Shown here in pieces: positions 8,826 to 15,517 of a DNA stretch of 64,000 nucleotides. This stretch comes from Bacteroides pyogenes_A. GTDB lineage: Bacteria > Bacteroidota > Bacteroidia > Bacteroidales > Bacteroidaceae. The stretch lies in the NCBI RefSeq assembly GCF_048595595.1, contig NZ_CP184347.1; one strand, given 5' to 3'. Position 1 is the stretch's first letter; the number at the start of each line of letters is the position of its first letter. Made by a program: the position numbers and the translations under genes. The notes below the pieces were generated by a model. It was not told where the DNA came from. It saw nothing but the letters and a program-made list of their open reading frames with translations, and ran no database searches.

Positions 8826-8868
8826 ATTCCAAAGGAATAAGTATCAATTAGAAAACGCTGCAAAGATA
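8826..8868 (-). promoter_or_regulatory. promoter of the efflux/thioredoxin block with palindromic site
   Basis: Minus-strand TATCTTTG (8868-8861) matches the -7 box. Between it and the first gene lies the perfect palindrome ATTCC-AAA-GGAAT (8826-8838). A similar half-degenerate site (TTCT-AAA-GGAAT, 8894-8905) lies just upstream of the -7 box, placing the pair around the start of transcription as a repressor would need. Confidence 0.5.
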
Positions 8869-9030
8869 ATATATGTTTTCTTGAAATATTAATTTCTAAA
8901 GGAATGTTTTTATATAAAACTACAAATTGATTATAAACGTCTATTTATCAATTGATTATTTAAAAGTTAAATAAACATTATTTTATCATCAACAATCGAT
9001 TGATAGCTGATGAAATATAAATGGAAGGAA

Positions 9031-9082
9031 ATAAAATTAGGCTGCTCCTGTGATTTAAACTTCAGGAGCAGCCTAATTTTAT
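9031..9082 (-). terminator. displaced tRNA-Asp terminator left of the island
   Basis: Two perfectly complementary 20-nt arms (9031-9050 and 9063-9082) enclose a 12-nt loop. Read on the minus strand the hairpin follows the tRNA-Asp 3'-end copy at 9095-9106 by 12 nt. This is where the terminator of the tRNA unit would have been before the island inserted. Confidence 0.65.
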
Positions 9083-9094
9083 TTTAATAAGAGT

Positions 9095-9106
9095 GCGGTG
9101 CGTACG
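9095..9106 (-). other. distal attachment site, 12-bp copy of tRNA-Asp 3' end
   Basis: GCGGTGCGTACG at 9095-9106 is identical to 15156-15167, which is the 3' end of the tRNA-Asp gene next to the integrase. The copy is followed on the minus strand by a large terminator hairpin. This is the pattern left when an element integrates by site-specific recombination into a tRNA 3' end. Confidence 0.7.
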
Positions 9107-9324
9107 AAAGATGAACCTTTCTTCTATTCTTCACGTACTCAATATCTTAGCAAGCTCTTAATTCTTTCTCCCACTAAAATTAACCCCACATGTGCAATTC
9201 TTTAGATTGCATAGTGTTGCGGTGGTTGTTTGAGTTGGTGCAAAGATAGGCATTTATTATAGAGTAATAAAATAAAAGAGCCATATTTAACACGAAAATG
9301 CAGAGAGTTTTCTTACTTTTGCAA
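9107..9324. other. island left end, non-coding, with divergent promoter signals
   Basis: No convincing gene is seen. A minus-strand -7 box TATCTTTG (9248-9241) points toward the left attachment site, and a plus-strand box lies at 9314-9321. A 10-codon frame (MQSKELHMWG) follows the minus promoter but has no support beyond its start codon. Confidence 0.35.
9314..9321 (+). promoter_or_regulatory. -7 box TACTTTTG cut off from its gene by an IS
   Basis: TACTTTTG fits the Bacteroides -7 element. The IS5-family element begins 3 nt later at 9325, and the DUF488 gene begins 2 nt after the other IS end. The promoter probably served that gene before the insertion. Confidence 0.5.
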
Positions 9325-10256
9325 TGAAGTGATTTAAACTTTTCTTTTTCTCAAACATTTCCTTAGCAGAATTACCATAAACGCAATATAGTTCCATGAT
9401 TCCCAATTCCTAACCGTTGTTTCAAATCGATTTAAAATAGTCCTGTAACTGTCCATCCATGCATTGGTTCTCTCAATGGCATAACGTTCAGCATACAACA
9501 GTTCGTCCACAATGGTATTATTGGGAGTCCCGTTTCTTTTATTGATGCAGATATTGGAGACTACTCCATGACAGCCAAGTACACTTCGAAGAGCTTTACA
9601 GTCAAATCCGGCATCCGCATTCAAGAAAAGACCATCTGTTCTGACTTTTGCAATCCCAAGGTCATGCATCATGGAGCGGATTACGTTTTTTATGTCATGA
9701 GTATCATGATGTTCTCCGCTTTTAGGCGAAGACATGATAACCGGTATGCCTTGCCGGTCTGTAATATAAAGAGCGTTGGTTGTCTTGCGCTTTTTTCTAC
9801 CCTGATAACCAACCTCCTCTCCACCACGCATAGCTACCGTATGACTTCCGTCAAGGTCTACACTTGACATATCAAACTTTGTACGGTGCTTATTTAAAAG
9901 ATGAAGCCAAAGAGATTTCCATTCACCTTTTTTACTCCATTTGTTATAATGATGGAATACCGCACCATAGGTCAGAACCTTGTCACTGAACAGGGAATCT
10001 ACAGGTAAATATTTCCACTGACACCCTGTTTTCAGTTTATAAAGAATGGCATTTACGATTTCAACAAGACTACTTTGAGTTACGAAACCACGTTTGGCCA
10101 CACATAAATGAGGCAATATTTCACTTTTTATTGTATCTTTGTCCAACACAGCGTACATAGGGATGTTGTTATGAATGAGTTTGGTCACCCATAATATAAC
10201 AATTTTAGCTATTAGTACGCTGTTTCTCATTTGATCAATTAGTTTAAATCACTTCA
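9325..10256 (-). mobile_element. IS5-family insertion sequence, 932 bp
   Basis: Terminal inverted repeats are perfect over 16 bp: TGAAGTGATTTAAACT at 9325-9340 and its complement at 10241-10256. One intact transposase gene fills the interior. No target-site duplication is obvious (left flank GCAA, right flank ATAT). Confidence 0.85.
9334..10230 (-). CDS. IS5-family transposase
   Basis: This 298-aa DDE transposase is the only gene of the IS. The N-terminal DUF4096-like region (SLVEIVNAILYKLKTGCQWKY, about 55-75) is followed by the catalytic core with first Asp in SVDLDGSH, second in LNADAGFD and the final Glu in the family signature YAIERTNAWMDSYR. All three acidic residues are present and the frame is open, so it may be active. 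A second possible start is MYAVLDKDTI, 24 codons downstream. The family assignment to IS5 rests on the Y-E-R spacing of the C-terminal motif. Confidence 0.88.
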   Translation of the reverse strand: MRNSVLIAKIVILWVTKLIHNNIPMYAVLDKDTIKSEILPHLCVAKRGFVTQSSLVEIVNAILYKLKTGCQWKYLPVDSLFSDKVLTYGAVFHHYNKWSKKGEWKSLWLHLLNKHRTKFDMSSVDLDGSHTVAMRGGEEVGYQGRKKRKTTNALYITDRQGIPVIMSSPKSGEHHDTHDIKNVIRSMMHDLGIAKVRTDGLFLNADAGFDCKALRSVLGCHGVVSNICINKRNGTPNNTIVDELLYAERYAIERTNAWMDSYRTILNRFETTVRNWESWNYIAFMVILLRKCLRKRKV

Positions 10257-10258
10257 AT

Positions 10259-11158
10259 ATGTTATATTACAGAAGAAAAATATTATTAGCATTGATTGAA
10301 GCATTTGGCGGTCATTTGACTGCCAAACAGCTTCAGAAATATTTGTTTCTTTTTACAAGGAAACAAGAGGAAAAAGCATTTGATTTTATTCCTTATTACT
10401 ATGGTTGTTTTTCATTCCAAGCAAATCAGGATATAATGACATTAGCTAAATTGGGCTACTTAAGTATTATAAAAAGCGAGAATGGTCGTAGAATACAAAT
10501 TTGTCAACCCAATAATTATTTGATGATGCTTGATATGTTTGAACAGCAAGCTATAAAAGAAATAAAAGAAAAATTTGGTTGTCTATCTCAAAACGAGTTA
10601 ATTCGTTACACTTATATCAATTATCCTTATTACGCAACAAAAAGTACAATAGCAATTAATTTGCTAAATGAGGAAGAATTAGCAATAATAGATAAGCAAA
10701 AAAGAACCTTTGCAGAGCCTCAATTATTCACTATAGGATATGAAGGACGCTCTTTAGAAAAATACATTAATATTCTTCTCGTGAATGATGTACATATTCT
10801 CTGTGATGTCCGCAAAAATGCCTATAGTCAAAAATATGGATTTTCAAAAAGTCAATTAGAGAAAGCATGTACAGGAGTAGGTATAAAATATATCCATATA
10901 CCGCAACTGGGAATAGAATCAGAACAAAGACAAGACTTAAAATCACAAAAAGATTATGAAATTCTTTTTGAGTCATATGAAAAATCTACCCTAAAAGAAA
11001 ATTGGGATTATCTTTTATATGTTCGAGAATTGATTGATACAGAGAAACGTGTAGCTTTAACTTGCTTTGAAGAAAGTCACAAACAATGCCACAGAGGAAG
11101 AGTTGCGAAATATTTAATGCAACTACCTGACATAACTTACACCCTTAAACATCTATAA
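10259..11158 (+). CDS. DUF488 domain protein with N-terminal SocA/YwgA-like region
   Basis: This 299-aa protein has two parts. Residues 1-110 (ALIEAFGGHLTAKQLQKYLFLF, then FIPYYYGCFSFQANQDIMTLAKLGYL) resemble the compact YwgA/SocA-like (Panacea) helical domain seen in antitoxins and defence genes. Residues about 160-299 are DUF488: TIGYEGRSLEKYI, CDVRKNAYSQKYGFSK and the closing CFEESHKQCHRGRVAKYL. An ancestral longer N-terminus cannot be excluded because the IS ends 2 bp before the ATG. The gene overlaps no other but is 3 bp from the next, so the two are co-transcribed. DUF488 function is unknown. Base composition is clearly more AT-rich than the flanks. A nucleic-acid or nucleotide-related defence role is inferred. 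Confidence 0.75.
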   Translation: MLYYRRKILLALIEAFGGHLTAKQLQKYLFLFTRKQEEKAFDFIPYYYGCFSFQANQDIMTLAKLGYLSIIKSENGRRIQICQPNNYLMMLDMFEQQAIKEIKEKFGCLSQNELIRYTYINYPYYATKSTIAINLLNEEELAIIDKQKRTFAEPQLFTIGYEGRSLEKYINILLVNDVHILCDVRKNAYSQKYGFSKSQLEKACTGVGIKYIHIPQLGIESEQRQDLKSQKDYEILFESYEKSTLKENWDYLLYVRELIDTEKRVALTCFEESHKQCHRGRVAKYLMQLPDITYTLKHL

Positions 11159-11161
11159 AAC

Positions 11162-11989
11162 ATGCCTACAACTCGAGTTCTAATTGCTGTAAAAACATAT
11201 CCTACTCTATCAGAAAAATACGATGAATTAGTTTGTACTGCTGGTTTCTTGGAAGATGGCACTTGGATAAGAATATATCCTATTCCTTTTCGTAAATTAA
11301 GTTATGATAAGAGATATAGTAAATGGCAGTGGATAGAACTTGATTTAGTTAAAAACACAAGTGATTTTAGGAAAGAAAGTTTTCGTCCTGCAAATATAGA
11401 TAATGAAATAAAAATAGTAGGAGAAATTGGTACAAAAAATGGCTGGGCAAAAAGAAAGTCTATTGTTTTAAAACATGTCCGTTATAATATGGCTGAGCTT
11501 ATTGAAGAAGCTAAAGATCCTCAAATAGGAACATCATTAGCCGTATTTAAACCTCAAAGAATTATTGATTTTGTTTGGGAAGAATCTACAAGAGAATGGA
11601 ATAAGCAGAAATTAGATGCTGTATATGCCAATCAAGCCCAACATAGTTTATTTGATGTAGAAGAAACTAAAAGAATATTCAAAGTAGCTAAAAAATTGCC
11701 TTATGAGTTCTCATATAAGTTTATATCAGAAGATGGTAAAGAACGAAAACTCATGATTGAAGATTGGGAATTAGGAATGCTTTATTGGAATTGCCTTGCA
11801 GCTGCTAATGGAAACGAACAAGTTGCATGTGAAAAAGTAAAAGAGAAATATTTCACAGAATGGTGTAAAAAAGATATATACTTCTTTTTAGGGACAACTA
11901 AGAAATTCCATAATGTAGGTACTAATCCTTTTATTATTATCGGAACTTTTTATCCACCCAAGGAGTTACAATTAAGAATTTCTTTTTAA
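11162..11989 (+). CDS. 275-aa partner of DUF488, possible dual-OB domain protein
   Basis: The soluble 275-aa protein begins TTRVLIAVKTYPTLSEKYDELVCTAGFLEDGTWIRIYPIPFRKL and contains a further patch DLVKNTSDFRKESFRP. From memory these phrases match an uncharacterised bacterial family recorded as a dual OB-fold domain and commonly encoded beside DUF488 proteins; this recall was not checked by a search. The C-terminal half (EDWELGMLYWNCL, YFFLGTTKKFHNV, NPFIIIGTFYPP) is also conserved-looking. Its 3-bp spacing from the DUF488 gene and matching low GC argue that the two proteins work together. No catalytic motif can be named. Confidence 0.55.
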   Translation: MPTTRVLIAVKTYPTLSEKYDELVCTAGFLEDGTWIRIYPIPFRKLSYDKRYSKWQWIELDLVKNTSDFRKESFRPANIDNEIKIVGEIGTKNGWAKRKSIVLKHVRYNMAELIEEAKDPQIGTSLAVFKPQRIIDFVWEESTREWNKQKLDAVYANQAQHSLFDVEETKRIFKVAKKLPYEFSYKFISEDGKERKLMIEDWELGMLYWNCLAAANGNEQVACEKVKEKYFTEWCKKDIYFFLGTTKKFHNVGTNPFIIIGTFYPPKELQLRISF

Positions 11990-11992
11990 AAT

Positions 11993-12367
11993 ATGTCCGA
12001 AAGTATTCCACAGTTCTATAAAAGAATCCAGCGTTGTGACCCTCAACTGGGTACAACTTACTCTAAAGAGAAACCATATTTCAATGTTCTTTCCCGACAA
12101 TGTAATTTTGAGACAGTGCAATTCAGTTACAGAGATTTTTATAAAGTCACATTGATTATTGGTGTGGGAAAATTATATTATGCAGATAAATGGATTTTAG
12201 TAAATCGTCCTGCAATGTTATTTTCTAATCCTTTACTCCCTTATGCTTGGGAATCAATCAGTGAAGAACAGAAAGGAATGTTTTGTATATTTAATGAGCA
12301 ATTTGTACAGTCAGAAGAAAAAAATAGTTCTTTGGCTAATAGTCCATTGTTCAAAGTAACGGTATAA
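11993..12367 (+). pseudogene. AraC-family regulator truncated to its N-terminal sensor part
   Basis: The 124-aa product matches the N-terminal cupin-like half of a common Bacteroides AraC regulator (SESIPQFYKRIQRCDPQ, FSYRDFYKVTLIIG, GKLYYADKWILVNRPAMLFSNPL). Such proteins normally run to about 290 aa and end in two HTH motifs. Here the frame stops right after SPLFKVTV and the DNA-binding domain is missing. It starts 3 bp after the 275-aa partner gene, so it may still be translated as a sensor-only protein. A recombination break near 12356 is the likely cause. Confidence 0.7.
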
Positions 12368-12371
12368 CAAT

Positions 12372-12665
12372 ATGGAACTTATAAACAGCAATAGTGAGAT
12401 AATCAAGGACTTCTTTCAGTCTATGGATAGAATGTTAGATGGTATCAGCCGACTGGCAAAGGAAAACAGACCACATTTGAACGGTGAAAAGTTTCTAAGC
12501 AACAGAGATGCAGCCAAATGCCTGAAAGTAAGCATCCGCACACTGCAAGAATGGAGAGATACAGGCGTTATCCCATACATTCAGATAAAAGGAAAGATTA
12601 TTTACCGTCAAAGCGATATAGAACGGCTTTTGCAAACCTATTACAACAAAGAACGGCAGGAATAA
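12372..12665 (+). CDS. helix-turn-helix (excisionase-like) protein
   Basis: This 97-aa protein carries an HTH_17/MerR-like DNA-binding domain in its second half: LSNRDAAKCLKVSIRTLQEWRDTGVIPYIQIKGKIIYRQSDIERLL (about 42-87). This form is typical of small DNA-binding proteins of Bacteroides conjugative and mobilizable transposons, where such proteins act as excisionases or recombination directionality factors. It lies 4 bp after the truncated AraC gene and upstream of a structured non-coding element. A role in excision of the tRNA-Asp island is inferred from family and place. Confidence 0.8.
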   Translation: MELINSNSEIIKDFFQSMDRMLDGISRLAKENRPHLNGEKFLSNRDAAKCLKVSIRTLQEWRDTGVIPYIQIKGKIIYRQSDIERLLQTYYNKERQE

Positions 12666-12731
12666 CCTACCGTCCTCAAAAACAATACATTTTTTCCAAA
12701 ACTGACTAAGAACATTAACTTTATTAGTGTA

Positions 12732-12839
12732 GTATTCCGTCTGTGCAAGTCTTTGGAAGAAAATACTACCCGGAGCGTAGCGCAGGTGTGGAGATTTTCT
12801 TTCAAACCCGTAGGGCTTGGACTTGAACGGACGGAATAC
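12732..12839. repeat. 108-bp nested inverted-repeat element
   Basis: Outer arms GTATTCCGTC (12732-12741) and GACGGAATAC (12830-12839) are perfect complements. Inside them CAAGTC (12746-12751) pairs with GACTTG (12820-12825), and TTTGGAAGAAAAT (12752-12764) pairs with ATTTTCTTTCAAA (12794-12806) with one G-T pair. Two small hairpins sit in the centre. The 218-bp gap around it contains no gene. It could be an origin of transfer, a recombination site or a structured RNA. Confidence 0.6.
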
Positions 12840-12883
12840 GGAGCTTACCTTTGTTAATGTTTTATTCAGCTTCAGAAAAAGTA

Positions 12884-13651
12884 CTATACTTCTTTCTGCA
12901 ATTTTGCAAACCTTGTCATTAAGGATTTTTCCCCGAAGTTCTCAAAATCAACTTTCACCACTTCGTCTCGACCTGATTTTAAAATATCTTTTATAAATCC
13001 TTTTCCAAATCTTTCATGTATAACATTATCACCTATAGCTAATGTGCACTTTTGGTTTATGTAATGTATCTCAGAGGATGTATTTGGAAGTCTTTCTTGC
13101 AAATTGGTTATTTTTGAAGTTAGGTCTTTTATCATTTCTGTTACATAAGTAATTTCAGGAGATAAATGTATATTTGCTTCCAGTGTAGCAGTAGAAACGC
13201 CTAATAAAGATACTAAAGAATTAATATTTGTTTCTTTAGTAGAATATGTTGATTTTATATTAGCAGCTATAATATCTATTTCGTTTTGAACTTCATCTAT
13301 TCTTAGTGAACTAGAATATTCACAATCCCTAAATCCTTGTATATCAAAAATACGACTTGTTAAATCATCCTTAATTAAACAAACAGGTAAGTTAAAAGCC
13401 TGCCTTATGCCTAATTCATATAACACATTTGGATTTTTAGAACTCAAATCACAGATACACATTTCAGCACTCAAAAGATGCTGAACTATATCTAATACTA
13501 TAAAATTAGTCTCCTGAATTTCATCTGCTCTTATTGCTTCAAATCCTGCCTTTTCAATTGCAGGTCTAAGAAGATGCAGATAAACTCTATTAAAATGTCC
13601 ACTTGGATAATCGTCTGTATCAGATATAGGCATTATAACAAAACACTTCAT
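12884..13651 (-). CDS. nucleoside 2-deoxyribosyltransferase-like protein with C-terminal Tudor-like domain
   Basis: The 255-aa protein opens with KCFVIMPISD, GHFNRVYLHLLRPAIEKAGF and the hallmark ICDLSSKNPNVLYELGIRQA (about 86-105), a pattern of the NDT/TIR-like Rossmannoid superfamily used in nucleotide cleavage and in defence effectors. A linker with coiled-coil character (about 160-195) leads to residues 205-255, LAIGDNVIHERFGKGFI, VVKVDFENFGEKSL and FAKLQK, which look like the small Tudor-like tail of UvrD/PcrA helicases. The start is 35 bp downstream of the integrase stop, on the same strand. An effector role, with the tail binding a protein or nucleic acid, is inference; catalytic residues are not proven. 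Confidence 0.7.
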   Translation of the reverse strand: MKCFVIMPISDTDDYPSGHFNRVYLHLLRPAIEKAGFEAIRADEIQETNFIVLDIVQHLLSAEMCICDLSSKNPNVLYELGIRQAFNLPVCLIKDDLTSRIFDIQGFRDCEYSSSLRIDEVQNEIDIIAANIKSTYSTKETNINSLVSLLGVSTATLEANIHLSPEITYVTEMIKDLTSKITNLQERLPNTSSEIHYINQKCTLAIGDNVIHERFGKGFIKDILKSGRDEVVKVDFENFGEKSLMTRFAKLQKEV

Positions 13652-13686
13652 ATTATTTCTTTTGAGACAAAGTTAATAATTAAAAA

Positions 13687-14916
13687 CTATTTTCCTATAA
13701 AATTTCTCTCTACATTTGCCATATCACGCATAATAGAACTATCCAAAACTTTTGCATAATGCTGTGTCATTCTGATATTGGAATGTCCCAAGATTTTAGA
13801 CACATTTTCCATTGATACATCATTGGCAAGAAAAACAACAGTAGCCGCCGTATGTCTTGCAACATGCGTGGTCAGGCGTTTGGTAATGCCGCATAAATCA
13901 GCGATTTCTTTTAAGTAAGCATTCATGCGCTGATTACTGATTACAGGCAAAAGTACACCTTTCTTTATACACTCTGCATTATCTTCATATTTCCTCAATA
14001 TCCTTTGAGAAATGGATAAAACAGGAATATTACACATTTGATTAGTTTTTTGTCGTGCCTTGCGTATCCATAAAGCACCGTTATTGTCTTTTGTTAGGTG
14101 TTCACGGCTTAACTGCTGCACATCAATGAAAGCAAGAGCAGTAAAACAGCAAAAGACAAAAATATCCCTTACCTGTTCCAGCCGTTGGATAGCAGATTCC
14201 TTGTTCATTAGAATATCCAGTTCTTCGCGCGAAAGGAACTCTACATTTACTTCCTCCTGCTTGAAGTGGATGCCGTAAAACGGGTCTTTCTTTATCCAGT
14301 CATTAGCCAAAGCAATGCGAACAACCTTTTTCAAATTCTTCAAATGTTTCAATGCGGAATTGTTTTGGCAATGCTTCTTTGTTTTTAGCCAAAAATCAAA
14401 GTCACGGATAAACTGCCCGTCCAGTTCTGCCAGCATTATATCATCACGGTGGTAACAACTGCGGATATATTCTTTCAGTCGATTTATAGACGTATCAAAC
14501 TTGGTAACTGTGCTTTCCGTATATTCTTTGCCAATCAGGGCACGGCATTTCTCGTTATGCTCCGCATAAACTTCCAATAAACTACGTTGTACTTTGTCCC
14601 GTCTGTAGAAACAATCCTTTATTATATCAACTGTTATTAGCTTGTTGTCTATTTCCAGTTCACGGTGTATCTGTAATACTTTGGCACGAAACGTATTAAT
14701 ATAGTGGTTTAGTTCAGTGGCTACACGGTCTTTTCCTTTGGAACATTCCTTTTTCTGATTCCATAAGTCTACAGGAATACTCCGTTTAATCATAACTTCG
14801 GCTACTCGCTTGTTTACGGTGATGCGCATACAAATAGGAGCTTCACCGTTTTTCAGAAGTTTCGCTTTCTTAATGATGAACAATACGCTTAGTGTCTTTC
14901 TTTTCACTGCTCCCAT
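13687..14916 (-). CDS. tyrosine recombinase (island integrase)
   Basis: This 409-aa phage-type integrase has the Bacteroides layout: arm-binding start (KTLSVLFIIKKAKLLKNGEAPICMRIT), a SAM-like core-binding region (about 105-205) and a catalytic domain (about 225-400). Visible catalytic residues are the HVARH box (H and R, with the second His of TTHVARHTAAT), LGHSNIRMTQHY (H and the nucleophile Tyr) and a Lys in ARQKTNQ. The usual first Arg is replaced by Ala in CFTALAFIDVQQL, as other residues replace it in the IntDOT group. The gene starts 240 bp from the tRNA-Asp 3' end, in which the island appears to be integrated. Confidence 0.93.
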   Translation of the reverse strand: MGAVKRKTLSVLFIIKKAKLLKNGEAPICMRITVNKRVAEVMIKRSIPVDLWNQKKECSKGKDRVATELNHYINTFRAKVLQIHRELEIDNKLITVDIIKDCFYRRDKVQRSLLEVYAEHNEKCRALIGKEYTESTVTKFDTSINRLKEYIRSCYHRDDIMLAELDGQFIRDFDFWLKTKKHCQNNSALKHLKNLKKVVRIALANDWIKKDPFYGIHFKQEEVNVEFLSREELDILMNKESAIQRLEQVRDIFVFCCFTALAFIDVQQLSREHLTKDNNGALWIRKARQKTNQMCNIPVLSISQRILRKYEDNAECIKKGVLLPVISNQRMNAYLKEIADLCGITKRLTTHVARHTAATVVFLANDVSMENVSKILGHSNIRMTQHYAKVLDSSIMRDMANVERNFIGK

Positions 14917-15100
14917 AATTCTTTTTTTAAGTGCTACAAAATTAGTTTGTTACACTCAAAAACCAGCTACGCAAAAAGCTGACAATCAAAGACAAATGCG
15001 TCAATTCGTGGGAGCAAAAACGGCTTTCAAAAAGTCCCACGAATAAGCCACGTGAGAACTGCCTAAAACCACTATTTTTTACCGAAGCGGAGAAAAAGAA

Positions 15101-15132
15101 AAAGCTCTGAAATTCAATGATTTCAGAGCTTT
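15101..15132 (-). terminator. terminator of the tRNA-Asp unit, supplied by the island
   Basis: AAAGCTCTGAAAT (15101-15113) and ATTTCAGAGCTTT (15120-15132) are perfect complements with a 6-nt loop. On the minus strand a T-rich run follows. It lies 25 nt downstream of the tRNA, on the island side of the attachment repeat. Confidence 0.8.
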
Positions 15133-15156
15133 GCTTTCATTTGCTATTTGCTTTCG

Positions 15157-15230
15157 CGGTGCGTACGGGACTCGAACCCGTGACCCCATGCGTGACAGGC
15201 ATGTATTCTAACCAACTGAACTAACGCACC
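15157..15230 (-). tRNA. tRNA-Asp (anticodon GTC), integration target
   Basis: On the minus strand GGTGCGT pairs with ACGCACC as the acceptor stem, the anticodon loop reads CTGTCAC inside stem CATGC/GCATG, and the T arm has GGGTTCGAGTCCC. The discriminator is G and CCA is not encoded. Its 3' end is shared with the island attachment site. Confidence 0.97.
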
Positions 15231-15283
15231 GGAATAGCTTTAATGGAACTTTCCGAATGTTTTTTGACTCTTCATTTCAGAAG

Positions 15284-15357
15284 CGGTGCGTACGGGACTC
15301 GAACCCGTGACCCCATGCGTGACAGGCATGTATTCTAACCAACTGAACTAACGCACC
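15284..15357 (-). tRNA. tRNA-Asp (anticodon GTC), second tandem copy
   Basis: This 74-nt gene is identical to the copy 53 bp downstream in the tRNA body. The pair is transcribed from the promoter at 15403-15410 and ends at the hairpin at 15101-15132. Confidence 0.97.
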
Positions 15358-15402
15358 TCAAAAAAATCTTTGTCAACCTGCAACTTTTCTCAATTGCGAG
15401 TG

Positions 15403-15410
15403 CAAAGGTA
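15403..15410 (-). promoter_or_regulatory. -7 box of the tRNA-Asp pair
   Basis: Minus-strand TACCTTTG matches the Bacteroides -7 element and lies 46 nt upstream of the first tRNA. Confidence 0.65.
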
Positions 15411-15483
15411 GCTATTTTTTCGAATCCTGCAATAGCTCATATCTCTTTTTTCATAAAAAGTGCATATATTAAAATTTATCATG

Positions 15484-15491
15484 TACATTTG
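15484..15491 (+). promoter_or_regulatory. -7 box of the aminotransferase gene
   Basis: TACATTTG matches the consensus and predicts transcription starting near 15495. This favours the ATG at 15518 over an in-frame GTG at 15494. Confidence 0.6.
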
Positions 15492-15517
15492 CAGTGAATG
15501 CAATAAATCAATATGCA

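Larger units (their letters stand above)
9095..15167. mobile_element. 6-kb genomic island integrated in tRNA-Asp
   Basis: The island is bounded by the 12-bp tRNA-end repeat at 9095-9106 and 15156-15167. The tyrosine integrase gene reads away from the tRNA at 14916-13687. Inside are an excisionase-like HTH gene, an IS5-family element, a truncated AraC gene and three AT-rich cargo genes of unlike base composition to the flanks. No relaxase or conjugation genes are present, so it is a small integrative element needing help to transfer, or a decayed one. Confidence 0.7.

Noticed and set aside
9325..10256. The IS5-family element as the integrative unit that defines the island
   Set aside because: Its own inverted repeats close it off at 932 bp; the tRNA-end repeat and the tyrosine integrase define the larger island.
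15157..15357. Tandem tRNA-Asp copies as the duplication made by island insertion
   Set aside because: Both are full-length genes with a shared upstream promoter, so they are a normal tandem pair; insertion would leave only a 3'-end fragment, which is the one at 9095-9106.
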